Below are positions 32,345 to 41,533 of a stretch of DNA of 41,552 nucleotides, piece by piece. Below the pieces are notes generated by a model. The model made no database searches. It saw only the letters and a program-made list of their open reading frames with translations, and was not told the origin of the DNA. The stretch is from Bacillota bacterium (GTDB lineage Bacteria; Bacillota; Clostridia; Lachnospirales; Lachnospiraceae), in contig JAEZKL010000111.1 of assembly GCA_023415475.1 (NCBI GenBank), positions 1 to 41,552 on the forward strand, given 5' to 3'. Made by a program: the position numbers and the translations under genes. Each line of letters begins with the position of its first letter. The stretch's first letter is position 1.

Positions 32345-32923
32345 ATGAAAGTATTGCTATTATTAGCTAAAGGTTTTGAAACCATGGAATTTAGTGTCTT
32401 TGTGGATGTACTTGGATGGGCAAGAAATAACTTCGGATGTGATGTAGCTGTAGAGACCTGCGGATTTCATAAAGAGATTGTAAGTACCTTTCATGTTCCT
32501 GTCATAGTTGATAAAACTCTTGATCAGATTAATGTCTCGAATTATGATGCGCTGGCAATACCCGGTGGTTTTGAAGAATTCGGTTTCTATGAAGATGCTT
32601 ATGATGAGCAATTTCTAAATATCATCCGTGATTTTGACCGGCAAGGCAAAATCATTGCTACAATCTGCGTTGCTGCTCTCCCTCTTGGTAAAAGTGGTAT
32701 TTTACAGAAACGACGAGCTACTACCTATCACCTTCGGGACGGATACCGTCAAAAGCAATTGGCAGAGTTTCAGGCTGAGGTAGTTAATGAGCCGATTGTC
32801 GTAGATAATAATATCATCACTTCTTATTGCCCTCAGACCGCACCTGAAGTAGCCTTTAAGCTTCTTGAGATGTTAACCAGCAAAGAGAAGATGGAGGAGG
32901 TAAAAGCAGCAATGGGCTTTTAG
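32345..32923 (+). CDS. DJ-1/PfpI family protein
   Basis: Cytoplasmic protein of 192 residues with the class I glutamine-amidotransferase-like fold. Members include chaperones, deglycases and ThiJ-like proteins. It shows the N-terminal KVLLLLAKGFETMEF with the conserved acidic residue near E12/E15, AIPGGFEEFG and the nucleophile elbow ATICVAALPLG with C108. The start at 32345 follows GGGAGG by five bases; the frame continues upstream without ribosome site. The gene is divergent from the LytTR transporter operon and is closed by its own terminator at about 32958-32990. The activity is not predictable from sequence alone. Confidence 0.9.
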   Translation: MKVLLLLAKGFETMEFSVFVDVLGWARNNFGCDVAVETCGFHKEIVSTFHVPVIVDKTLDQINVSNYDALAIPGGFEEFGFYEDAYDEQFLNIIRDFDRQGKIIATICVAALPLGKSGILQKRRATTYHLRDGYRQKQLAEFQAEVVNEPIVVDNNIITSYCPQTAPEVAFKLLEMLTSKEKMEEVKAAMGF

Positions 32924-32957
32924 CATATTTATTGAACCTTCTATTGTCATGCATAAA

Positions 32958-33000
32958 AAGGCGACTCCAAAACTACATTGGAATCGCCTTATCCTTTATT
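32958..33000 (+). terminator. Intrinsic terminator of the DJ-1 gene
   Basis: AAGGCGACTCCAA (32958-32970) pairs with TTGGAATCGCCTT (32978-32990), one mismatch, and an interrupted T tract follows. It may serve the convergent histidine-kinase gene as well. Confidence 0.75.
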
Positions 33001-33020
33001 TTCTCATTATTCTAAGATGA

Positions 33021-34448
33021 TCAGAACCTTCGCTTCGGAATTGTTATGATGAAGCTCGACCCTTTCTTAAACTGGGAACGGACCTTAATCTTACCGGTGT
33101 GTGCAAGAATAATCAGCTTTGCCAAGGACAAACCAAGTCCATGTCCACTGATATTTTGATTTCTTACATGATCTGAGCGGTAGAATCGATTAAAGATATG
33201 ATCAACATCCTTCTTTGTCATACCGATACCGGTATCTGATATGGTAATTACACAGTCCTCGTTGATCTTCTGACATAGGATGGTTATCTCATCGCCGTCC
33301 TTAGTATATTTTACAGCATTATCAATAAAGATGCGGATTGCCTGTTTTAATGCCTGCTTGTCCCCGTATACGACCACATCCTCCATAACCGGATGATTAA
33401 TAATCCGATTACCTGCTACCAGCTTCGTTTCTTTGACCATGTCCTCTACCAGAGGACGCATATTGAAGCGTTTCTTTGTTAACTTTAGTGTCTTCTTATC
33501 ATGTCGAGATAGGAACAAAAGCTTCTCTACCAGATCCTGCATGGATCTGGCTTCGTTCTGGATGGCTTCTATTGATTCCTGAAGTACCTCTTCATTAGAG
33601 CTCCCCCAACGGTTCAGCATATTGATATAGCCCTGGATTACGGCAATCGGAGTGCGAAGTTCATGGGAAGCATCTGATACGAATTGCTTCTGGCTCTCAT
33701 AGGAGGTCTCTATCCGGTCCAACATTGCATTTATGACATTGGCTAGATCCTTCAATTCATTCTTTGTACCCTCTATATTCAGCCTCTCACTGTGAAGATT
33801 ATTCACCGTTAATCGATTCGCAGTAGCTGACATAACCCGGATTGGCTCCAATAGTTTAATATCACTGCGTTTACCCTTTCGGATAATTAGAGCTACCACT
33901 GCAAGATATAGAATTACCAGCTTCCATGCTATTGATGAAAAGCGTTCATAGCTTTCCGTGAGATTATATTGGAATCTTCCGACATAATGAATGTTATTCA
34001 GGGTAAAGCTGCGATCATCATTAATTACCACTGCATACTTTGTATTTCCCGGATCCATATGAAATCCATAGAAGAATTCCTTGTCCCCTCTGGGTTTATA
34101 AGCAATATCATCATAAATCTTCTCTGCGTTTTCCTTATTATGAATCCTCATGGTAAAGCCCTGATCCGCATAGGGATTACTTAATCCTTCTTCCCCTCGT
34201 ACTTCCAATAGACTTATCATTTCCTCTGATATTCTCTCATAATGATCCTTCTCCGTTGACATAAAAATCAAAAAGAATCCAATCATGAGTAAAACACCGT
34301 GAGTTAATAATAACTTTAAATAGGCCAAGGAGATACGAAAGGCCATGGACAAGCGGAAATTGCTTAGCCACTCTTCCCGTTTTCTGCGTAATGGGAGAAC
34401 TGTCCTTCGTAGGAAGGTTCTTATTGCTTCCAATAAAATTTTATTCAT
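33021..34448 (-). CDS. Sensor histidine kinase (HAMP, HisKA, HATPase)
   Basis: Membrane kinase of 475 residues. Helices at about 38-63 and 173-190 enclose a 105-residue extracytoplasmic sensor of unknown ligand. A HAMP-like linker (about 195-250) leads to the dimerisation domain with phospho-acceptor H262 in DASHELRTPIAV, then the ATPase with N box IDNAVKYT (N377), G1 ISDTGIGM (D405) and G2 GHGLGLSLAK. It autophosphorylates and passes phosphate to the regulator 58 bases upstream. An in-frame stop directly before the ATG fixes the start as 34448 or later. GGGAGG is 32 bases upstream, separated by a small GGCGA/TCGCC hairpin (34459-34478), as in the S1 gene. No antibiotic- or phosphate-specific sensor motif is seen. 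Confidence 0.93.
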   Translation of the reverse strand: MNKILLEAIRTFLRRTVLPLRRKREEWLSNFRLSMAFRISLAYLKLLLTHGVLLMIGFFLIFMSTEKDHYERISEEMISLLEVRGEEGLSNPYADQGFTMRIHNKENAEKIYDDIAYKPRGDKEFFYGFHMDPGNTKYAVVINDDRSFTLNNIHYVGRFQYNLTESYERFSSIAWKLVILYLAVVALIIRKGKRSDIKLLEPIRVMSATANRLTVNNLHSERLNIEGTKNELKDLANVINAMLDRIETSYESQKQFVSDASHELRTPIAVIQGYINMLNRWGSSNEEVLQESIEAIQNEARSMQDLVEKLLFLSRHDKKTLKLTKKRFNMRPLVEDMVKETKLVAGNRIINHPVMEDVVVYGDKQALKQAIRIFIDNAVKYTKDGDEITILCQKINEDCVITISDTGIGMTKKDVDHIFNRFYRSDHVRNQNISGHGLGLSLAKLIILAHTGKIKVRSQFKKGSSFIITIPKRRF

Positions 34449-34506
34449 CTAAAGTGTCGGCGAAAACAAGACCTCGCCTTCCTCCCTCTAGTCAAAAGTC
34501 AGCTGG

Positions 34507-35184
34507 TCAGTCCTTGATGATATAGCCCACCCCGCGAACGGTTGATATCAAATGTATTCCATATTTCTCGTCAATCTTCTGTCTGAGATAACGGATATAC
34601 ACATCAACAACATTGGTGTCCCCAAAATATTCATAATCCCATACATTATTCAGCAGCTGCTCTCTGGTCAACGCAATATTCTTATTACGCATCATGTATT
34701 CCAGAAGCTCATATTCCTTCTTTGTCAATACCAGCTCTTCCTCACCATAGAATGCACTGTGGCTCATAAGATTCAAGGTCACTCCGCCTATCTGTAACAG
34801 ATCACCCTTCGGCTCGATGATAAGCTTCTTACGATTTAATGCTACCCTGATTCTGGCTAAAAGCTCTTCAATGGCAAAGGGTTTCGTCATATAGTCATCG
34901 GCGCCGGTATCCAGACCTGCCACTTTATCAGTTACATCATCCTTCGCGGTTAGCATAATAATCGGAACCTGTGATTCAAGGCGGATTCTACGGCACACCT
35001 CAATACCATTTAAGCCTGGAAGCATAATATCCAGAATAACAAGATCTACATTATCCTTTAGTGCTTTCTCAAGACCCGTCCTTCCGTCCGCTGCAAGTAA
35101 TACTTCGTAGCCTTCATGCTTTAATTCCAGCTCAAGAAATCTTCCAATCTTAATCTCATCTTCTACTATTAATATCCTAGCCAC
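34507..35184 (-). CDS. OmpR/PhoB-family response regulator
   Basis: DNA-binding protein of 225 residues: receiver (1-120) with acidic pair E8/D9, phospho-acceptor D52 in LVILDIMLPG and lysine in MTKPFAIEELLARIR, then a winged-helix output domain (about 130-225) with LTKKEYELLEYMM and VVDVYIRYLRQKI. The start is GTG at 35184, since GAGGAGGG lies seven bases before it and the receiver begins there; a possible ATG at 35217 precedes the ribosome site. It is paired with the histidine kinase downstream and has its own promoter. Members bind tandem repeats with 11-bp period, as seen at 24911-24932, but a link is unproven. Confidence 0.94.
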   Translation of the reverse strand: MARILIVEDEIKIGRFLELELKHEGYEVLLAADGRTGLEKALKDNVDLVILDIMLPGLNGIEVCRRIRLESQVPIIMLTAKDDVTDKVAGLDTGADDYMTKPFAIEELLARIRVALNRKKLIIEPKGDLLQIGGVTLNLMSHSAFYGEEELVLTKKEYELLEYMMRNKNIALTREQLLNNVWDYEYFGDTNVVDVYIRYLRQKIDEKYGIHLISTVRGVGYIIKD

Positions 35185-35225
35185 CGAATGACCCTCCTCA
35201 CATATACATACCAACATTTATTACC

Positions 35226-35254
35226 ATTGTATCGGTTACTGACTTTTTTTTCAA
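35226..35254 (-). promoter_or_regulatory. Sigma-A promoter of the two-component operon
   Basis: On the minus strand TTGAAA (35254-35249), 17 bases, TACAAT (35231-35226). Transcription should start near 35219, about 35 bases before the GTG start codon. Confidence 0.75.
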
Positions 35255-35425
35255 TACATCTATATTAAATTTACATTAGAATACTGACTGATAACTAGCT
35301 AAAATCTGATTTAGTATTTTGCGGGTAGTATTATTTTGGAAGATATTATATAATCAAAAAATGTTTATATTACTTTAAGATATAATTGATGATTTATCAT
35401 TTCCCCTGATAAAGACCTGTGGATA

Positions 35426-35474
35426 CATAAAAAGAGAAGAAGGTGAGAAATTCTCTCCTTCTTCTCTTTTTATG
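35426..35474. terminator. Bidirectional terminator of the tal-tkt operon
   Basis: CATAAAAAGAGAAGAAGG (35426-35443) is matched by CCTTCTTCTCTTTTTATG (35457-35474), with an inner GAGAA/TTCTC pair. The A run on one side and T run on the other make it work in both directions. Confidence 0.9.
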
Positions 35475-35492
35475 TCATTAGCATTATTTATA

Positions 35493-37475
35493 TTATAATA
35501 CGCTCTTTACTGCTTTCACAACGTTTTCTGTTGTAAATCCGAATTTCTTAAAGAGTGTGCCTGCAGGAGCAGATGCTCCGAAGCCCTTCATAGTAACTGT
35601 GGTTCCGTCAAGGCCAACATACTTGCCCCAACCGAAATCAGTAGCTGCTTCTACCGCAACTCTTGCTCTTACCTGCTTAGGAAGGATACTCTCCTTATAC
35701 TCAGCTGACTGAGCCTCAAATAAATCCATGGAAGGAATACTTACTACTCTAACATCTACACCTTCCTTGCTAAGCTCTGCCTGAGCATTGATACCAAGCT
35801 CAACCTCAGAACCGCTTGCCATAATAATTGCATCCGGAACTGCCTTCTTAGCTTCGGAGATAACATAACCGCCTTTTAAGGCTTCCTTAGAGGAGCCTGA
35901 ATACTGAGGAAGATTCTGACGGGTTAATACTAAAGCGGTAGGTGTACTGGTTGAAGTAACTGCATAATACCAAGCTGCAATGCTCTCAGTAGCATCCGCG
36001 GGACGGAATACAGTGAAGTTCGGCATTGCACGAAGCATTGCTAACTGCTCGATCGGCTCATGAGTAGGTCCATCCTCTCCTACGCCGATACTATCATGAG
36101 TGAATACGAAGGTCAAAGGAAGATTCATTAATGCAGAAAGTCTTGCCATCGGTTTAACATAGTCACTAAATACGAAGAAGGTAGATACATAAGCTCTTAA
36201 ACCGCCGTGAAGCGCAAGACCGTTACCCATTGCTGCCATCGCTAACTCTCTGACACCAAAGTGAAGATTGCGACCACCATAGTTCTCTTTCGCAAAATCT
36301 CCCATGTCGTTCATATAGGTTTTTGTCGAAGGAGCAAGGTCAGCTGCACCACCGATTAAGTTCGGTAGATGATTCTTTAAACGGTTCAGAATCTGTCCGG
36401 ATAAGTTTCTTGTTGCCTCCGGTTTATCAGCGTATGCCCAGAATTCATCATTACTAATTAAATCCTTAGCAATATTCACATCATGATACTGATCCCATAA
36501 TGCCTTCATCTCAGGATATGCCTTGCTGTACTCATCAAACAACTTGTTCCAAGCTTCTTCCGACTTAGCACCTTCTGACGCAAGTGACTTATAATTATCA
36601 TAAACCTCAGCCGGAACAAAGAAAGGCTCCTGGCTGGGCCATTCCAGCTTTTCTTTTAATGCCTTGATATTATCTGCTCCCAGAGGTTCGCCATGAGCAC
36701 TTGCCATACCTTCTCTGGGGCTTCCGTATCCAATCTTAGTCTTAACGGTAATCATGGAAGGTCTGGTAAGATCAGCCTTAGCAGCTTCAATTGCAGCACC
36801 GATTTCAGCAAGGTCATTACCATCCTCAACAACTAAGGTCTGGAAACCATATGCTTCAAAACGCTTCTTCACATCCTCTGTGAAAGCTATATCAGTGCTT
36901 CCTTCGATGGAAATCTTGTTGCTATCATATAAAACGATTAATTTACCGAGGCCTAAGGTTCCAGCCAAAGACATTGCCTCAGAGGTAATACCCTCCATCA
37001 TACAGCCGTCTCCGCCAAGTACAAAGGTATAATGATCAACTACCGGAAAGCTTTCCTTATTAAATTTAGCTGCAAGATGAGCTTCGCCCATAGCCATACC
37101 GACTGCCATTGCCATACCTGCACCAAGAGGCCCTGTGGTTGCTTCAACACCAACGGTATGGCCATATTCCGGATGACCGGGTGTTAAGGAACCATCCTGA
37201 CGAAAATTAGCTAAATCCTCAACAGTAAGTCCATATCCGAATAAATGCAATAAGGAATATAACAGCATGGAACCATGTCCGCCGGATAATACAAAACGGT
37301 CTCTGTTAGCCCATTTAGGGTTTACGGGATTGTGCTTCATATGCCTTGCCCATAATTCATAAGCCATTGCTGCCGAACCTAACGGTAAACCCGGATGTCC
37401 TGAATTTGCTTTTTGAACGCCATCAGCTGATAAGATTCTTATCGCATTCACTGACCTTGTATCGATGTTGCTCAT
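35493..37475 (-). CDS. tkt: Transketolase
   Basis: Cytoplasmic thiamine-diphosphate and Mg-dependent enzyme of 660 residues that transfers two-carbon units between sugar phosphates in the non-oxidative pentose phosphate pathway. It has the substrate and cofactor histidines in SGHPG and LSGGHGS, the ThDP motif beginning GDGCMMEG and ending in N of YDSNKISI, and in the second half the pyrimidine-binding region with FGVRELAM and the HDSIGVGEDGPTHEPIEQL segment. The length is usual for the TktA type. AAGGAGG lies seven bases before the ATG. It is 46 bases behind the transaldolase gene, with which it forms an operon closed by a strong terminator. The pair lets the cell interconvert pentoses and glycolytic intermediates. 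Confidence 0.97.
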   Translation of the reverse strand: MSNIDTRSVNAIRILSADGVQKANSGHPGLPLGSAAMAYELWARHMKHNPVNPKWANRDRFVLSGGHGSMLLYSLLHLFGYGLTVEDLANFRQDGSLTPGHPEYGHTVGVEATTGPLGAGMAMAVGMAMGEAHLAAKFNKESFPVVDHYTFVLGGDGCMMEGITSEAMSLAGTLGLGKLIVLYDSNKISIEGSTDIAFTEDVKKRFEAYGFQTLVVEDGNDLAEIGAAIEAAKADLTRPSMITVKTKIGYGSPREGMASAHGEPLGADNIKALKEKLEWPSQEPFFVPAEVYDNYKSLASEGAKSEEAWNKLFDEYSKAYPEMKALWDQYHDVNIAKDLISNDEFWAYADKPEATRNLSGQILNRLKNHLPNLIGGAADLAPSTKTYMNDMGDFAKENYGGRNLHFGVRELAMAAMGNGLALHGGLRAYVSTFFVFSDYVKPMARLSALMNLPLTFVFTHDSIGVGEDGPTHEPIEQLAMLRAMPNFTVFRPADATESIAAWYYAVTSTSTPTALVLTRQNLPQYSGSSKEALKGGYVISEAKKAVPDAIIMASGSEVELGINAQAELSKEGVDVRVVSIPSMDLFEAQSAEYKESILPKQVRARVAVEAATDFGWGKYVGLDGTTVTMKGFGASAPAGTLFKKFGFTTENVVKAVKSVL

Positions 37476-37521
37476 TGTAAATCCTCCTTAAAATAGATTG
37501 TATAGTTTTAGTGCCCCTTAT

Positions 37522-38175
37522 TTACTCACCAAAAACCGCTTTATAATCCTGTTGGAACTTCTCAATACCGGCAGTAGTCATAGGATGCTTCGTACACTGT
37601 TCGATAAGGCTATAAGGAACGGTTGCTATATCTGCACCTGCTAATGCACATTCGGTAACATGAATCGTATTACGGATACTTGCTGCAATTATTTCTGTTT
37701 TGATATTGTAGAAATGAAAGATCTGAGATATGGTTTTAATTAATTCCGAACCCTGTGTTGAGATATCATCAAGGCGTCCAACAAAGGGGGATACATAAGT
37801 AGCACCTGCTCTAGCAGCAAGCAGGGCCTGATTTGCTGAAAATATTAGAGTTACATTTGTCTTTATTCCTTCTGATGCAAGAACCTTAGTTGCTTTCAAA
37901 CCCTCCAGGGTCATTGGAATCTTTACTACCATGTTTGGATGAATCTTAGCAATCTCTCTGCCTTCCTTAATCATATCCTCTGCATTTACGGTAGTCGCTT
38001 TTACTTCACCACTGATCGGCCCGTCAACGATTTGTGTAATCTCTTTAATTACCTCTTTAAAATCCCTTCCTTCCTTAGCAATTAAGGATGGATTAGTAGT
38101 CACTCCGCAAATGACACCTAAATCATTTGCCTTTTTAATATCTTCCACATTTGCTGTGTCTAGAAATAACTTCAT
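37522..38175 (-). CDS. tal: Transaldolase (small FSA/TalC-type)
   Basis: Cytoplasmic aldolase of 217 residues and a (beta/alpha)8 barrel of the short transaldolase family, which moves dihydroxyacetone units between sedoheptulose-7-phosphate and glyceraldehyde-3-phosphate. The Schiff-base lysine is K85 in NMVVKIPMT; the N-terminal FLDTANVEDIKKA and GVTTNPSLIAKEG, and SPFVGRLDD, are diagnostic. Similar short enzymes can act as fructose-6-phosphate aldolase, but the context with transketolase favours transaldolase. GGGAGG lies seven bases before the ATG. It is the first gene of the pair. Confidence 0.93.
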   Translation of the reverse strand: MKLFLDTANVEDIKKANDLGVICGVTTNPSLIAKEGRDFKEVIKEITQIVDGPISGEVKATTVNAEDMIKEGREIAKIHPNMVVKIPMTLEGLKATKVLASEGIKTNVTLIFSANQALLAARAGATYVSPFVGRLDDISTQGSELIKTISQIFHFYNIKTEIIAASIRNTIHVTECALAGADIATVPYSLIEQCTKHPMTTAGIEKFQQDYKAVFGE

Positions 38176-38284
38176 TTAAAAACCTCCCAAGAACATGACA
38201 GTGTAAGTCGATTCTAAGTCATAATATTATGTAGCTGTCGGTTAGAGCCGCCTGTCTATTACTATTTTATACATTAATATAGTT

Positions 38285-38343
38285 ACTATACTATAAAAAA
38301 CAACCTAAGACAATCGGCAAATTTCACACACATTTTGTGAAAT
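38285..38343 (-). promoter_or_regulatory. Likely tal-tkt promoter and upstream inverted repeat
   Basis: On the minus strand TTGTCT (38313-38308), 17 bases, TATAGT (38290-38285) could be the promoter. Just upstream lies ATTTCACA/TGTGAAAT (38321-38328 with 38336-38343), a perfect 8-bp inverted repeat with a 7-base spacer that could bind a regulator. The half-sites face opposite to those of Rex or CRP, so I do not name the protein. Confidence 0.5.
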
Positions 38344-38370
38344 ATATTAAATTTCTATCAACTTATCCAA

Positions 38371-40584
38371 TCACTGAAAGGAATAATATTTTTCTTCAAA
38401 CTGGTCTGTCGGCATAGGCTTTGCAAAATAATAGCCTTGAATGATATCGCAGCCAACCATGCATAAAAATTCTACCTGCTCTTTGGTCTCAATGCATTCG
38501 GCCACTACCTTCATATGTAAATCCTTCGCCATGGTAATCGTATTACGGATTACACAGAGACCTCGTTCTACCTCGTCTGTTAATCGGAATAATTCACCGT
38601 CGAGCTTCACCGTATCCAGCGGCAGATCCTTCAACGAATTCAATGAGGAATATCCGACTCCAAAGTCATCCATGGAGACCAGGAAGCCATTGTCTCTTAA
38701 ACGAACGACCGTATCGATTAACATCTGTTTATTCTGTAGAAAGGCACTCTCTGTCAATTCCAGTTCAATTAGCTGATGAGGAACTCCATAACTGTCTACA
38801 ATATCGATAATAATCTCCGCCAGATGGGAATTGGCAAAGTGTAGTCTTGAAATGTTCACAGAAATCGGCAATGGATTATAGCCTTTATCCAACCAGCCTC
38901 TGATCAATTGACAAACCTTTTTCAACATATAGAAATCTAATTCCGTGATAAAACCATTCTTTTCAAATAGAGGAATAAAATTTCCGGGATAAAAGGGCAT
39001 ACCATTACTGCTCTGCCAACGAACCAAAGCTTCGGCCCCGGAGATTATCTCCTCCTTCGCCGTATACTTCGGTTGAAGATAAACCAGGAATTCATCATTT
39101 TTTAAGGCTTCGTTCATAGACCTCTCGATCTCTTCCTCCTCCAGAAGTCTTCCTCTGGCGACATCGTCAAAGAAAGAAATGATACCTTCCGAACTACCTT
39201 TGATATTATTCTTTGCGACTTGAGAAAATTCACCCATCCGATCAATGGAATCATTCTTCTCAGTGATAAAATATACTCCATAAAATATTCTAGCTGCTTT
39301 TGTATAGCGCAGCTGGCGTATCCTGTCATCTAAATCCAGGATTCTCTGCGTCAGTTCGTCCTGATCAGAAAAGCTCATAAGTATATAAAACTGATCTGCG
39401 GCATAACGGGTAACCGGTTCTCCGGTACGCGACCATCTCTTTATTATATTATAGATATCCTTTAGTACCTCATCACCCTTTTGGTAACCGTAGGCATCGT
39501 TAATGATCTTAAAACGATTAATATCAAAATTAATCAGTGCATAGCTTCGTTTGGTAAATTGCTTACTGCCTATAATTTTATTTGCATTGATTCTGAACTT
39601 ATACCAATTGTCGCCTCCGGTAACCGGATCCAAATACAAAGTTTTAATTATTTTTCGATTTGATCTGAATTGTGTAACAATCATTAAAAAGGACATGATA
39701 ATGGTTGCCGCTGTAATAACCACCCATATAAGATTCGTTAATCTTAGAATATCTCTTGTAGTTGCGTTAACGGAATATATACTGCCCACCAGTACAAACC
39801 AGTTATTTACGCCAAGAGGAACCTTGTTCCAGATATAGGAAGCCTGAGCTTCCTCCTTCTGCAGAAAATTATTTGGGTTAATTGCTGCAGTATAGCTCAT
39901 TGTATCATCGAATAATCTGCCTTTAGAGATCAAAGTATCATAATCAAAATTGCTGATATCCATTCCTTTAATAAAGGCTATCAGCTCGTTATTATTATTA
40001 ATCACATATATCTGATGACCTTTTGCAATCTCTGAATCAGGTAAAGAAATATTACTGATTTCAGCTTTCTGACTGGCGGTAAGGACACCAATATTTTTCC
40101 CGTCCTTCTTTATCGGGACTGCATATGTTATAACCGGAATGTTATTCTCAGTATAGATGAGCTTGTCCGAGGAATTATTCTTTCCCTGGAGTGCATTAAT
40201 CACATATTCCTCCGCTGATAGATTGACTGCCTCTCCAAAAGAATTATATCCCATACCGTCCTGATCTAAGATTGCCAAATCAACATATTTTTTCTCTGCA
40301 TTAAGAAGCGTTAGTATTTCCTCTATTGTTTCCTCACCTAAGTTCTCTGTGCTTGCAATATGCACAGCCGATGCCTGCAATGCTTGATAGTTGTAATTGA
40401 TATCTTGTTTTAGAAGTGCTGCAACATTATTTGAAAGAGAATTGTAATCCTCACACTGCGATCTGTAACTATATTGTGTCATTCGGTTTATATGATATAA
40501 TCCAAGTGTAAGTGACACAATAACACCTAGTATAGCAAATAAAATAAGCGGGGCTGTTCTGTTCTTAGGCAAAGCAAACCTCAT
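38371..40584 (-). CDS. Membrane c-di-GMP phosphodiesterase, dCache-GGDEF(degenerate)-EAL
   Basis: Protein of 737 residues. An N-terminal helix (about 13-31) and a second at about 280-305 enclose an extracytoplasmic dCache-type sensor (about 40-275). A GGDEF-like domain (about 320-475) has AADQF at 395-399 in place of the catalytic GG(D/E)EF, so cyclase activity is unlikely; GTP-sensing is possible. The EAL domain (about 490-735) appears active: E518-A-L, N of SVNISRLHF, E of ELTES, DDFGVGYSS, K of VKLDGEL, E of AECIE and Q of IIQGYYF are all present. It should hydrolyse c-di-GMP and so favour motility. AAGGAG is seven bases before the ATG. It has its own sigma-A promoter and no partner gene. 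Confidence 0.93.
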   Translation of the reverse strand: MRFALPKNRTAPLILFAILGVIVSLTLGLYHINRMTQYSYRSQCEDYNSLSNNVAALLKQDINYNYQALQASAVHIASTENLGEETIEEILTLLNAEKKYVDLAILDQDGMGYNSFGEAVNLSAEEYVINALQGKNNSSDKLIYTENNIPVITYAVPIKKDGKNIGVLTASQKAEISNISLPDSEIAKGHQIYVINNNNELIAFIKGMDISNFDYDTLISKGRLFDDTMSYTAAINPNNFLQKEEAQASYIWNKVPLGVNNWFVLVGSIYSVNATTRDILRLTNLIWVVITAATIIMSFLMIVTQFRSNRKIIKTLYLDPVTGGDNWYKFRINANKIIGSKQFTKRSYALINFDINRFKIINDAYGYQKGDEVLKDIYNIIKRWSRTGEPVTRYAADQFYILMSFSDQDELTQRILDLDDRIRQLRYTKAARIFYGVYFITEKNDSIDRMGEFSQVAKNNIKGSSEGIISFFDDVARGRLLEEEEIERSMNEALKNDEFLVYLQPKYTAKEEIISGAEALVRWQSSNGMPFYPGNFIPLFEKNGFITELDFYMLKKVCQLIRGWLDKGYNPLPISVNISRLHFANSHLAEIIIDIVDSYGVPHQLIELELTESAFLQNKQMLIDTVVRLRDNGFLVSMDDFGVGYSSLNSLKDLPLDTVKLDGELFRLTDEVERGLCVIRNTITMAKDLHMKVVAECIETKEQVEFLCMVGCDIIQGYYFAKPMPTDQFEEKYYSFQ

Positions 40585-40661
40585 GATGTTTCTCCTTGTA
40601 CTTTGATTTTTCTTTATCTTGTTGTTTTTTATTGATTTTATCGTTGAATTCTGACTACTTT

Positions 40662-40690
40662 ATCATACACTATAACTTTTATGCTGTCAA
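40662..40690 (-). promoter_or_regulatory. Sigma-A promoter of the EAL-domain gene
   Basis: On the minus strand TTGACA (40690-40685), 17 bases, TATGAT (40667-40662), roughly 75 bases before the start codon. Confidence 0.75.
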
Positions 40691-40813
40691 AATTATTATA
40701 ACCGTTTTTCCTTTGTTAACCCATAGATTAAATATATTTTTTCATGTTAATTTGTATATTTGTTTTATACATGTTCTAGATTATCAATTATTCATAAGCG
40801 GCGACGTATACCA

Positions 40814-41533
40814 TTAAATCTGTGAAAACACTTCCCCCAGCTGCGCATTGATCAATAGATTTGCTTTCTTATCAAACGGTGTAACCGTCTTATTAATCAG
40901 GATTAATTTATCACCTCGATAATAATCTACTAGACCGGCTGCCGGATAAACACTGAGTGAGGTCCCTCCTATAATTAAGACCTCTGCTCTGCTGATCCGG
41001 TTAACTGCTTCCTTGGTTATTTCACTATTTAATGGTTCTTCATACAGAATTACATCGGGTTTTATTATTCCACCACAGGTGCAAATCGGAATATTGCTCG
41101 ATTGTAAAATAAAGTTTAAATCATAATATGCATTACAATTCATGCAATAGTTGCGATGCATAGAGCCGTGCAGCTCTAATACCTTCTCACTTCCGGCCTT
41201 CTGATGTAACCCATCGATATTCTGTGTTACGATTCCAGTAAGCTTTCCGATCCTCTCCATCTCGCAAAGCTTTCGATGGGTTATATTCGGTTCAGCCTCC
41301 TGATAAACCATTTTGTCCCGATAAAATTCATAGAATTCCTCGGTCCTTTTTATAAAAAAGCTGTGGCTTAATATCGTCTCAGGTGGAAAGGCATATTTCA
41401 TATGATATATCCCGTCCGTGCTTCTGAAATCGGGGATACCGCTTTCTGTTGAAACACCGGCTCCACCAAAGAATACGATATTATTGCTGTTTTGAATCCA
41501 TTTTCTTAATATCTCCAGCTTATCCTCTATCAT
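40814..41533 (-). CDS. cobB: Sirtuin NAD-dependent protein deacylase
   Basis: Cytoplasmic enzyme of 239 residues that removes acyl groups from lysine using NAD. The Sir2 motifs are all visible: GAGVSTESGIPDFRS (about residues 25-40), TQNIDGLHQKAG, catalytic H in LELHGS, zinc cysteines in CMNC and CTCGG, and GGTSLSVYPAA. A C-x-C pair replaces the usual C-x-x-C on the second side of the zinc site, as in some clostridial members. The start at 41533 follows AAAGGTGG by eight bases; a GTG four codons further upstream is an alternative. The upstream gene, if any, lies outside the window. Confidence 0.93.
   Translation of the reverse strand: MIEDKLEILRKWIQNSNNIVFFGGAGVSTESGIPDFRSTDGIYHMKYAFPPETILSHSFFIKRTEEFYEFYRDKMVYQEAEPNITHRKLCEMERIGKLTGIVTQNIDGLHQKAGSEKVLELHGSMHRNYCMNCNAYYDLNFILQSSNIPICTCGGIIKPDVILYEEPLNSEITKEAVNRISRAEVLIIGGTSLSVYPAAGLVDYYRGDKLILINKTVTPFDKKANLLINAQLGEVFSQI

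Noticed and set aside
38321..38343. ATTTCACA/TGTGAAAT as a Rex or CRP-type site upstream of tal-tkt.
   Set aside because: The half-sites face the wrong way for TTGTGAA..TTCACAA or TGTGA..TCACA, so no named regulator is justified.
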